64,000 bases of DNA, taken from positions 24,449,866 through 24,513,865 of the forward strand of contig NC_064846.1 of assembly GCF_024166365.1 (NCBI RefSeq), given 5' to 3'. Source of the DNA: Elephas maximus indicus. Its lineage: Eukaryota; Chordata; Mammalia; Proboscidea; Elephantidae. This document shows, piece after piece, positions 34,760 to 44,460 of the stretch. The notes below the pieces were generated by a model, which saw only the letters and a list, made by a program, of their open reading frames with translations, ran no database searches and was not told the origin of the DNA. Position 1 is the first letter of the stretch. Each line of letters opens with the position of its first letter. Position numbers and translations under genes: made by a program.

Positions 34760-35941
34760 GCTCATCTGTGGGCATGATACTTCTCACCACCTGTCCAAGT
34801 GGGCAGGGCTGGTTGCTCAGCTATAGTGCAGCAGGGCAGGTCCAGCGGAGGGGGAGGGGTGGGGATGGGTCAGTTGCAACACATACCGGGGTTGACAGGG
34901 CAGGGCTAGGGGGCAGTGCAAGGCAGTGTCCATCCAGTAGTCTGTGCCTGTGCTGCTTGGGGGTGTGGTGGTCAGTACACAGTGCATATAGGCAGAAAGG
35001 AAGAGGTAGGATGTGATGTGTGGAGCTAAGTGATTGTGGGAGAGGAGATAAAGAAGAGAGAGAAACAGAAACCAGAAAAAAAAAGGTGCTGAGGGTGCCT
35101 GCCAGTTCTGTGGCACAGACTCAGGGAAGGTGTGTGCTGGTGGCTTTCTAGTTGGACGGAGTGACATAGCCCATCAAGAAGGGCAGAGAGGGCTAGGTGG
35201 TTGGGAGAAACGAAATAAAGGAAGGTAGAGAGAGACAAGAAACTGAGAAAAAAAAAAAAGAAATAAAAAATGCCCGAGGGAGCCCACTGGTGTGACAGCT
35301 TGGACTGGGGAAGCTGTGTTCCTGTGGCTTCCCAGCTGAGAGGTGTGGTACAGCCAGTAAAAAAGCAGCAGAAAGGGCACATGCAGCCAGGTGGTTGAGA
35401 GGAAGGAAAGGAAGGAAGACAGAGAGAGAGAAGAAACCAAGAAAAAAAAAAATGACCCTTAGGGAGCTCACTGGTATGGTGGCTAGGACTGGGGAAGGAG
35501 CCAGCTGGTGGGGGCAGCGTGAATTCAAGTGACGAGGAGCTGGCCTCTCTCAGGCTGAGTGACGGCAGAGACCATGCAGAGGGAAGAAGGGAGGGGTGTG
35601 TGAAAACATGTATTCATGGTTACCAGTTGCTCTGTCTCCTTCTGGGAGCTCTGTGAAGTTGCCTTCCCATACTCCCTGATCCGCTGCTCTTGATTGCTGA
35701 GGGGTACAAGATGGCAAGTCTGTGCCACATTAGCTGGTAGGTGACCTCCACTCCATAGCTTTCCTTGTTCTCTGATCTCTGTCAGTTTCTTATTCCATTC
35801 AGTGCCTGGTTGAGTCCTTTATCACTTCATTTGACACTTAGGGTTCCAGAATTCACTTTTGTGTCTGTTTTACTGTTTTTCGGGTCTTTGCTCTAGAGGG
35901 ATGGTGTGGTGCTTCTATCTATAGTGCCATGTTGGCTTGCC
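34760..35941 (-). promoter_or_regulatory. L1 copy 3 5' UTR
   Basis: GC-rich region between ORF1 and the element's 5' end. In L1 elements this holds the internal promoter. It contains three tandem units (separate entry). The 5' terminal ccaacatggc (complement of 35924-35938) resembles a YY1 site with one mismatch. Confidence 0.65.
34985..35520 (-). repeat. Three tandem units in an L1 5' UTR
   Basis: Three similar segments follow each other. Markers recur in order: a gattgtggga/ggttgggaga/ggttgagagg box (35032, 35198, 35392), a purine-rich GGAAGG/AGAGAGA block, gaaaccag-A9 / gaaactgag-A12 / gaaaccaag-A11 (35068, 35239, 35433), then a ctggtgtg/ctggtatg block and a gactGGGGAAG block. Spacings are about 165-195 bases. 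This resembles monomer-type promoter units. Confidence 0.75.
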
Positions 35942-36454
35942 TTTTTTTTTTTTCTTTCGGAATTTTAATTATTCCCTTGCCTTCTGACCTCCAATGTTTC
36001 TGAGGAGAAATTGGCACTTAATCTTATTGGGGATCGTTTGTTCTGACTGCTTCTGTCACTGCTTTCAGGATTCTCTTCTTATCTTTACTTTTTGAGAGCC
36101 TAACTATGTGTCTTGGTATAGATCTCTTTCAGTTTATCTCTTTTGGGTTTCTTTGAGCTTCTTGGGTTTGTAGATTCAAGTCCTTCATTAAATTAGGGAA
36201 ATTATCTGTCATTATTTCTTCAAAGATTCTTTCTGTTCTTTCCTCTCCCTCATCTTCTGTTGGAGTTACCATGATCCGTATGTTAGGTTTCTAGTTCTTG
36301 TCCCATAATTCCATTAAACTGTGCCCAGCCTTCTTGAGCCGTCATTCTTATTACTCTTCAGTATCTGTAATTTTAACTATTTTATCCTCTAAGTCACTGA
36401 TTCTTTCTTTTGCCTGATTAAATCTGTTTTTAAGCCCTTCTATTGTGTTTCTCA

Positions 36455-36624
36455 GGAAACCCTGGTGGCATAGTGGTTAAGACCTACAGCTGCTAACGAA
36501 AAGGTTGGCAGTTCAAATCCACCAAGCGCTCCTTGGAAACCATATGGGGAAGTCCTACTCTGTCCTATAGGGTTGCTATGAGTCGGAATTGACTCGATGG
36601 TAATGGGTTTGGTTTGGTTTGGTT
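36455..36624 (+). mobile_element. AfroSINE, complete
   Basis: Sense AfroSINE: the head carries A-box-like tggcatagtggttaagac and B-box-like ggcagttcaaatcc; the tail has gttgctatgagtcggaattg and a ggtttggttt-rich end. It is bounded by a perfect 14-base target-site duplication tattgtgtttctca at 36441-36454 and 36625-36638. This is the clearest complete copy in the window. Confidence 0.97.
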
Positions 36625-37152
36625 TATTGTGTTTCTCATTTCAGTTATTGTTTCATTCAGTTGCTTTATCTCTTTTTTTAGATCTTCCTTTTGTTCTTGC
36701 ATTGTTTTCCTTATTTTTTTCAGCTTGTTGTGTATGATTTCTCTTAGTTTTTAAGTTACGTTTAATGTTGTTGTATTATTTTCTCCCATTTTTTTTTTTC
36801 ATTATTTGGTCATCCGCAGATGTGCTTTCACTCCCCTTATCATGTTTATTCAGATGGGCCATTGTTTCTCTGCTCTTTGTATGTCTTATGATTTTTTCAT
36901 TGGGGCACTGCTGTTTTTGAGGGTGTTAACTTTCTCAGTTTTCCCAAGTATTTGGTGTTTTTCTCTGCGGTACTTTCTGCGAGAAGCTCTTAGGCAGGCA
37001 GAGTCTTCAGCCTTTGCTTACTGTTTCTTCTCCCTTTCTATGATAGCTCCTTCTCCCTCCCTGGTTTAATTAGGGTTTGCAAGTTCCAGATCTCAGTTTT
37101 CAACTTTCAGTCTTTCCCAAACACACCAGAGAACACATTGTGGTCCGTCTGT

Positions 37153-37218
37153 CCACAAGCGGGCACTACCACTCAGGTGAGATATCATGTACTAACCGAT
37201 CTGTCCACTAGGGGGTGC
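37153..37218 (+). promoter_or_regulatory. Two CTCF-like motifs
   Basis: ccactagggggtgc at 37205-37218 differs from the CTCF core (CCACYAGRGGGCGC) at one position. A weaker relative, ccacaagcgggcac, lies at 37153-37166; both are preceded by tctgt. Binding is not shown; the match is by eye only. Confidence 0.45.
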
Positions 37219-37599
37219 AATTCCCCCTCTCTGGTTATTATTCCCTTCTCTGTTTCTGCAGCCACATTTTTAGTCAGAAAACCCACATCCAAGGAGCTCC
37301 CTTCAGGGCTGGGTGTTGCCCTCCAGTTTTGCCAGAGGCTTTCTTCCCTGCTCTGTGGGAGCTGCTTATAACTGAGTTGGCATTCAGGGGAAGCACAGGC
37401 AGACTTTTCTTCCATTTCAGGTGGAGGAGGGGCTGACACTCCCCAGAAGGACTTCCAATAGATCTGTTTTTGATTTCAGAGTGCCAGTGGCCTTGCGGTG
37501 ACTGGGAGAGCAATCTCCACTTAGGTGACCCACCTTCTCTGCCCACTGTAGGGATCCTCTGTAGGAGTTCCTACCATTCCAGCAGCCTACTGTTACTGG

Positions 37600-38330
37600 T
37601 TGAGGTAGGGATAGTCACACTCTGAATGGACATCCAGAGAGGTCTGCCTTGTTACTATCAGATTCTGCCCCATAGCATGTTGGCTGTGGTGCAGCCTCCA
37701 CTCAAAATGCCTGCTTCCTAGCACACAGCAGCCTCAGTCAGGAGTCCTTGGCACCAACTGTAAAGGGAAGCAGACAGACTCAAACTGATCTCCAGGCAGG
37801 TCTATCCTGTTTGCTTCAGAGGCCTGAGCTATGGGATGCACAGGGAGGCAGGTAGAGGGATGACTATGGGAGCACAATCCACTGCAGTGGTCTTCTGAAG
37901 CAATTCACAGCAGGCTTGCAGTTGACAGTGTCCAGATGGGGGAGGTGCTTTTAACATTCCAAGCAGACCTCCAAGGAGGTCTGCCTTGTTGCTATCAGAG
38001 CTCTCCCTGTAGTGGGTTGGCTGAGGGTGTAGCCTCCACTAAAGATACCTGCTTCCTAGCACACAGCAGCCTCAGTCAGCAGTCTTCAGCATTGACTGAT
38101 AGGGGGAGTAGAGAGACCAGAGCTGACTCCCTGGGAGGTCTGTCCTGTTGGTTTCAGAAGCCTGAGCTATGGGGTGCACAGGGAGGCAGGTAAAGTGTTG
38201 GTTATGACAGCAGACTCCACTGCACAGGCCTTCTGTAGCAATTTGCGGTAGGCTTGCAACCAACAGTGCCTGGGTGGGGGAGGTGCTGGCACACTTCAAA
38301 GGGACCCCCAGGGTGGTCTGCCTTGTTGAT
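37600..38330 (-). repeat. 338-base unit repeated twice in tandem, with a partial third
   Basis: Marker strings recur at a constant offset of 337-338: ggtctgcctt at 37641, 37978 and 38315; ctgcttccta at 37711 and 38049; atgggatgca/atggggtgca at 37831 and 38169; tgggggaggtgct at 37937 and 38275. The constant spacing shows that no net indel has separated two full units. The third copy breaks off after about 40 bases. The region is the 5' UTR-like part of an antisense L1-type element. Confidence 0.88.
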
Positions 38331-38720
38331 TTTAGGGCAGAAGCTTGGGATCTTTCTCTTTGCACAGGCAGGGGTTGCAGTGGTTAGGGAATCAGACTTT
38401 TTTTCTGGGGCCACTGCCCCAGTTCACAGTAGCTGGCAGCCCGCGTGGCTGAGAGGAGCAGGAACAGTAGGAGAAGCAATTTTCCCACTGTATGGAACTC
38501 ATTGTTGATTGGTTGATTCTTGCCTGTCTGGAGTTCCCTGTTGCTTTCCTCTCCTCACTGATTCAGAGTCTTACAAAACTGAATGTGGTTTCCTTGTTGT
38601 ATTTCTCCTTGTTTGTGTGGGAGGGTCAGAACAATGGTTGTGTATGGCACCATCTTCCCAGAATCCTCATGTGTGTTCATTGAAACACTACTCCATTTTT
38701 TCTTGCTTTTATGTTGATTT

Positions 38721-40440
38721 TGAAAAGGCTGATGTCGTTTTAATTCTTTTGCCTTCCAAGTTAGTTATTTGATTTTTTCTCCCTTGAATGACTTGAGAGT
38801 TCTATTTTTATTTTTGAAATCTAATGGTTTTACTTGGATATGTCTCATAATTGATTGTTCTGGGTTAATTTGTCCAGGTACCCTATGAGTCCTTCCAGTG
38901 TGTAGATTCAGCTCTTTTTTTATTTGATTTTTTTTTGAATTACAGTTTGAATATTAGCTCTGTTTCATTTTTTCCCCCTTCTCCAGGAACTCCAATAATA
39001 CAAGTGTTATTCCTTCTTTTCCTGTCTTCCATTTCTACCACTTTCTTTCTGACCTTTTAATTACTTTTTCTTTATATCATTTTCATTCTCTTGGTTGTTT
39101 TCCTGTTCTTCAATGTCCCTTTGCAAATTTTGATTTGAGATATCCTCGGGTGATTTGTAATTTATTATCCATTTCTGTGATAATTTTGTCTGTTTCTTCT
39201 ATTTCTTTCCTAAGTTAAATTAACTTTCTCTACATTTCTCCTTTTTTTTTTTCTTTTTTTTGTCCATTTCTAATATTGCTTTTTGAATTGCTGATTCAAG
39301 GTAAGTTCTTTTTTTCTTCTTCATGTTTTCAAATTCTGGAGGAGTATATTTAATTCTGATTGGAGTATAAACCTTCTTGTCTTTTATGGCTATTGGTGGG
39401 GATTTTTTTCTCAATTGATATGTTTGAAATTTTATTTCCTGATATTCTACAATAAGTCTGTATGGATTTTATTTTTCTCTTATTCATTTTTTATCATAGT
39501 GGGGAGTTTTACAATATTTCTAGTTTAATGATACCCTCCTCTGTCTTTAGAAGTGTCTTTTTCTTTCTTTGTTTTAGTGGTGAAGCAGGTTTATAAGTCC
39601 TCCATTTTTTTTTTTTGCTTTGTCTTGAAAGACTGTAAATTTGTCGTCTTTTTCTTCCTTTTCTTTTTAGCTAATGTGCTTAGCTGCTAACCAAAAGGTT
39701 GGTGGTTCAGGTCCACCCAGATGCACCTCAAAAGAAAGCCCTGGCAATCTACTTCCAAAAAGTCAGCCATGAAAACCCTATGGAGCACAGTTCCATTTTG
39801 ACATACACAGGGTTGCCATGAGTTGGAGCAGACCTGATGGCAACTAGAAACAGCAACAACAAAAACATTTACCAGTGGGTGCTTCTCCCTTTCTTTTTAC
39901 CATTTTTTCCTTCCTCAGTAACCTCTTTAAATCATACTTATCCCTTTACATTGAGCCTGTCCTTTTAAATACCCCTGGCCCTTTATGTTACTTGTACTTT
40001 GAAATCTCCTCCCTGTAATCTGAGTTCTCATCTGCCCAGACACTTTCCCAGCCTTTTCAAATTGAGGGTGGACTTATTCTCTTTCTGATGGTTGTTCCAA
40101 ATAAACTGTAGGCCCTGTTACTAGCTTCCCCTTTCTGTCTTTCCCTTAGTTTTTCTCACCTGTCTTTGTTTGCCCCAATACTTTGTGCAAGGGTAGGAGT
40201 GAGGCAGCATTGCAATGATGTACACCGGAATTTGGTGATTTTCCTTGTTTTACTCACAGTGGTTTTGTAGCTTCAGCTTCAGCATTCTAAGACTTTGACT
40301 TGTGTTGAGGATATGGTTGTGCATAAAATTTAGTTTTTCTTTTTTATTTGTTCTGCTTTTCCTTATCCATTGTGGAGGATATTTTGGGACATATGTCCCT
40401 TTACTGCCACCATTGAACTCAACTATGTGGAAGTCTGAGC
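38721..40440 (-). mobile_element. Older L1-type sequence, antisense
   Basis: T-rich sequence whose complement is lysine/glutamate-rich, as in an L1 ORF1 coiled coil (39000-39420), followed by 5' UTR-like sequence to 40440. An AfroSINE interrupts it at 39670. Family assignment is uncertain. Confidence 0.4.
39670..39862 (+). mobile_element. AfroSINE, divergent subfamily
   Basis: Sense AfroSINE: gcttagctgctaaccaaaag and gttggtggttcaggtccac form the head. The middle block gccctggcaatctacttcca and aaaagtcagccatgaaaacc marks another subfamily. The tail is gttgccatgagttggagcag. No clear target duplication. Confidence 0.88.
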
Positions 40441-40639
40441 CCCTCATTTTAAAGTTTGAGAAACTGCAGCACAGAAGGCAGTGACTGCTGTCCCTAAGGC
40501 ACTAGCTAGCATAGCAGACATTCATACCTGTGTCTGCAGACATCCTAGTCAGTGCTCCTTCCTATGCAATCAACTGTTTCTCCTAAGACCTCTAGAAATC
40601 AGCAGGACAGAGTTTCAATGGAAGCTCTACAAAGGAGGG

Positions 40640-40810
40640 AGTGCTGTGGCCTCAGGCAGGCCACTTCTACCTTTTCTAATCTCAATTTCCCCATTGGGAC
40701 AATAGGCCTTGTAACACATGTCTCCCGGGGACATCATGAGCTAGCCTTAGGGGGAATAGTGCACGTAATGTACCTGGAAGAGAGTCCAGTACATAATTGT
40801 TTCATGATTA
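40640..40810 (+). repeat. MIR-like repeat, close relative of 27674-27826
   Basis: Contains taatctcaatttccccattg and gaagagagtccagtacataa, in the MIR 3' half order. Its similarity to 27674-27826 is higher than expected for independent MIR copies. Confidence 0.6.
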
Positions 40811-40831
40811 TTAATTCCCTTCCCGTCATCT

Positions 40832-41630
40832 CAGGCCAAGCAAAGATGAACAGAGTGTCCTTAGTGGTTGGGAGAGGGTCAGCTCTGCTGAGGTATCCAG
40901 CGGCACAGGCCCCATGTCACCCCTCAGGAGACAAATGGGGAGCTCAAACCTGAACTGTTGTGGTCTTGCTCTAAAGACATTCTCTTCCCTGCTCACTTCT
41001 AATGTCCCCAAGGAAACACAGGCTTCAAAATACAGACTTTTCAATTTCCTAGTAAAATGAACGAAAGAACCTTTTGGGGAATAAAGTGATTTCTTTTTAG
41101 CTTCACTTGTTTACTTTTCCGTAAGCTCCCAAGATGGCTTGCATGTTAGCTGTTAATCACACCATCTGTTCAAACAGTACTTGAGTCAATGATTCAATTC
41201 ATACTTTTCTTCTAAAAGAATCTTTTTAAGGACAATGTTTATGTCTCTGTTATCCTTCATTTGGCAATGTAGCGTGAGCTATTTTAACTTCGCCATCATT
41301 GTAAACAAACATTGAATTCCCCCTTTCTTAACTGTGCAGAAAACAGGACAACTTCTCTGCATTTATCCCCTCAACTCGAGGCTTGGAGAGAAGCTCTACT
41401 GGACAGAGATTGTATATTTTCTAAAAGGAACAAAGATGAAGACAAGAAGTTGTGGCCAATATTTCCTCTGAGATTGTGAATTTATTGACAATGAATACAT
41501 TTCAGCCACATGAGGCCACTCGGACCAAGGAAACATGAACAGTATGTCCTTAATGGTTGGGAAGGGGTCAGCTATGCTGAGAAGCCCAGTTGCATAGATT
41601 TTGTCTCATCCTTCAGGAGGCAAATCCACT
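40832..41630 (+). repeat. Pair of dispersed direct repeats, about 110 bases each
   Basis: 40832-40940 and 41520-41630 align along their length: aacagagtgtccttagtggt against aacagtatgtccttaatggt, then gagagggtcagctctgctga against gaaggggtcagctatgctga, and ctcaggagacaaat against ttcaggaggcaaat. They lie about 690 bases apart in the same direction. The intervening sequence is not assigned to a repeat. Confidence 0.65.
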
Positions 41631-42229
41631 GGTTAATGGGGCTGCCGGGCAGAAGGGTCTGAGCCCCTCAGCAAGTCCAGGCTGAAAGCTTGTGGTGATC
41701 CTAGGCCTGGGGAGGAGGCAGAAGGGCTGTTGGAATTTTTGAAGAATAAAGTGGCCCTGAAATTAGCTGGATGAGAGGAGTAGGAGAGTAGAGGTGGACT
41801 TCTTATTGCTGAAAGCTGCATGGACCTCTGAAGACCTTGTAGCCGGGTGAGCATCTGTGGAAGTTCAGCATGTGTACACCCTTGCATTGGCCCAGGTTGG
41901 TGCCACTCTCCCTTGCTTTCCAAGGCCTTTAGTCACATAGTATGTGCTGCATTGCAAAGTCATGTACAAAGTGTAAGGGGTATACAGAGGAGATACATAT
42001 AAAATTGTGTGTGGGTGCATCAGTAAAGGAGGGACTTGACTCACCAGGTCCAGAGTGTGGTTGAAAAGGACTTTTATAGGAGGAGATATTCTTGCTGGGT
42101 TTGCAGGGATGGATAGAAGTTCATGAGTAGAGAATGGCATGCATTCTGCAGACATAGCACAACCCTGTTCACAGAGTTGAAAATGAGTGAGGGATTGGTG
42201 GGAATAGTAATAAGGTTGTGTGGTTGGAT
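41631..42229. other. Unassigned intergenic sequence
   Basis: No gene seen. Two open frames on the minus strand (41633-41923, 41865-42290) have no recognisable domain; the second runs into the L2. Confidence 0.35.
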
Positions 42230-42860
42230 CAGCAAGAGTCAGGACACTCACTTGGGCTGGATCCAGGTCATAGAAGACCTTAAAGGTCACACTGAAGAAT
42301 CGAGATTTTTATCTCCACATTACTGGACATTATTGTTGATATTTAAACCAGGGGCTGACATGCTCTGACATACATCTCAGAAAGATGATTGACACCATAG
42401 AGTGGAGCTTGGATTGGAGTGGGTTGCTAATGAGACCAGTCTTAGCCACTGCAATGGTCGAAGCAAGAAATGTTGAGGGTCAGAGTTTGAAAGTCTTAGA
42501 GGGTGAGAGGCTAGGGGTGGATTTTAGATTTGTCACAGATGTAGAATGAGAAAAGGTTGGAGGATGATTGGAGTTCACAATAAGGGAGGAGGAGGATTAA
42601 AGTATGTCTCCCAAGTGAATGGTGTCACCATTTAATGAGATCAGGAAAACAGGACGAAGAACAGAGAGATATTAGGGGTGGAGGTGAAGATTTTTGTTTT
42701 GGAATGGCTTGAGATGGGATGTCTGTTGAACTTCGAGGTGTCCATTTTAGTTGAATACATGTGGCTAAAGCTCATAAGAGATGTATGAGCTGTAGATAGA
42801 GCTTTGGCAGTCATTACTCGGAAAGCTGATTTGTGACAGTGTTCATGCATTTGAACTTAC
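42230..42860 (-). mobile_element. L2 LINE, part of the reverse transcriptase region
   Basis: Antisense L2: the given strand has catagaagaccttaaaggtc, accaggggctgacatgctct, ttggattggagtgggttgct, gatgagaCCAGTCTTAGC-like text, then gtctcccaagtgaatggtgt and gagatgggatgtctgttgaa. In the complement these follow the L2 reverse transcriptase 3' part in order. Confidence 0.65.
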
Positions 42861-44039
42861 TCAGACCAACATCTTCTCAGGATGTCTTGGAGAAGCCATA
42901 TTTCACCCATGCCATCTGAAGATAACAAGCGCAGAATGGCTATGGTAGTTCTATGATATTCATAGATTCACATTCCTTCCAGCCAACTGCTCTTCTCCCA
43001 TTCTTACAGACCAAGATGACAGGTAGAGCTCCAAGCATCACACCTGCATTCTAAGCATTAAGATGGAGGAAGGGGACAAGAAGGGGAGCTCATTTGCTCC
43101 TTTTCAATAACTTCCCAGAAATTTCCCACAGCATTTACACTTATATCTCATTGATGAGAACGTAGGCATGTGAACACACCTAGCTTCAAGAGACACTGAG
43201 AAATATACTCTTTTAGATAGACAATGTCACCACCTGAATATAATTTGGTGCTCTATTACCAAAGAAGATTGAGAGAATGGATAATGGGGTAGATAACTAG
43301 CAATCCCTGCTACAGGATATAATTTCAATGCTGACTCGTTTGGTGTACAGGATAGTCAAAAAGGAAGAACCACCTAGTAGATGTGTAGGGAAAAGTCCAG
43401 TCTAGCAAACAGAACATGATATATTAAGAATTGTTATCCAGGCAAACACTTAGCATTAAAGAGGTTCAACATGAGTTACCAGGGATAACCTCACAGGCAC
43501 TTAGAGAAGGGTAAAGAAAAATGCAGAAATAAGTAATATATAGAAAGTAGACCAATCATGTTGTGTATACCAGGAAGGCCCATCAGCAGGTAGAAGGGCC
43601 TCAGTAAGTTTTCCATTTCAGAGATAAGTCTCTAATCCATGCGTGGAGGTGATGGCGAAGGACACTGACTGACAAAAGTATGGAGAGATCTGAATGCTAG
43701 AAGGAGTAGGCTACTAGGCAGGTGACCAAGACAGAGACATAGGACCAGAACTAGGACACAATGTCAGAGCCCGAATAGCAACATGATGGACTGGTTGTTG
43801 AATCCCAGAGAGGGACATTAGACTCAAATTTTGGATTTCATATACAAGTACCAATTATTTTTTTAAGTGATCTTGGCATAGTATTTCAAACATTTTATTT
43901 GGCTAACTAAAAAAAAAAAACTAAGAATATATTAAAAACAAAACAACCAACTACCCACAATTTATTAACCTTATTATTTAATTTTAAGAGGGTTAAATTA
44001 AAAGGCTGTTTTAAGGCCAAAAATCAGGAAACAAATTCA
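42861..44039. other. Unassigned intergenic sequence
   Basis: No gene or confident repeat. An A12 run lies near 43909-43920. Confidence 0.4.
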
Positions 44040-44460
44040 GAGGGAAGAACAGTCCTTGTTCAAAATTGAAAATGTACACAAGAATAGACAATAAAAAGAC
44101 TCCCTCTTACCCTTGGCCCTTCATTACCCAGTTCCCCTTCCTGGAGACAACCACAGTTATCTGTTCTTTGGGCATCCTTCCAGAGATATTCTATGTATAA
44201 ACAAACAAATATACGGGTGTGTGGGTGTGTGTAACATTTTATACACACTGTTTTCACTAAAAAGGGTATCTTGAAAGTCACTACATGTCAGTACATAAAG
44301 TGCTTCCTATTTTTTTGTCTCATTGTATTCTATTAGATGGATGTATCATGATTTTTTAAACCCTCTCTTATTAATGGACATTTAGGTTATTTCAATATTT
44401 TGCTGTTACCAACAGTGATATTGGTAATCAATGAATTACCCTAGTACACTTTTTAAAATG
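44040..44460 (-). mobile_element. Possible ancient L1 3' region, antisense
   Basis: Contains cctggagacaaccacagtta, ctcattgtattctattagat and aatggacatttaggttattt, resembling the antisense old-L1 text at 30180-30450, but more diverged. Confidence 0.4.

Larger units (their letters stand above)
32528..35941 (-). mobile_element. L1 LINE, copy 3, with 5' end but no reverse transcriptase
   Basis: A minus-strand L1. The right end complements to ggcaagccaacatggcacta, close to the YY1-type 5' start of L1 elements. Then come a 5' UTR with tandem units, a broken ORF1 and the first two thirds of the ORF2 endonuclease. It stops at 32528, just after DHILGHK, before the SDH catalytic motif. The reverse transcriptase, C-terminus and 3' UTR are absent, the opposite of the usual 5' truncation. 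Confidence 0.85.
35945..38720 (-). mobile_element. Ancient L1 or half-L1 type element, antisense ORF1 and 5' UTR
   Basis: 36000-36450 complements to L1-like ORF1 sequence (tctgaggagaaattggcact, tgggtttgtagattcaagtc and ctaagtcactgattctttct in the given strand). 36640-36760 is T-rich antisense coiled coil, and 36800-38720 is a GC-richer 5' UTR-like region with tandem units at 37.6-38.3 kb. No ORF2 sequence was recognised. An AfroSINE interrupts it at 36455. Confidence 0.6.

Noticed and set aside
35026..35528. Three overlapping minus-strand open frames of 88-118 codons rich in Phe, Leu and Ser
   Set aside because: They are translations of the tandem A/G-rich 5' UTR units of L1 copy 3 and repeat because the DNA repeats. 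No domain, no context.
32460..35950. Twin-priming inversion to explain the missing 3' half of L1 copy 3
   Set aside because: Twin priming would place the 3' half next to it in the opposite orientation. Both neighbours are older L1-type sequence, and no matching 3' half is present.
36470..36530. tRNA-like A and B boxes suggesting a tRNA gene
   Set aside because: They are the promoter head of an AfroSINE with a full SINE body and target duplications; no cloverleaf or anticodon arm.
43890..43930. A12 tract flanked by aactaa/actaa
   Set aside because: The repeated part is only five or six A-rich bases and can arise by chance.
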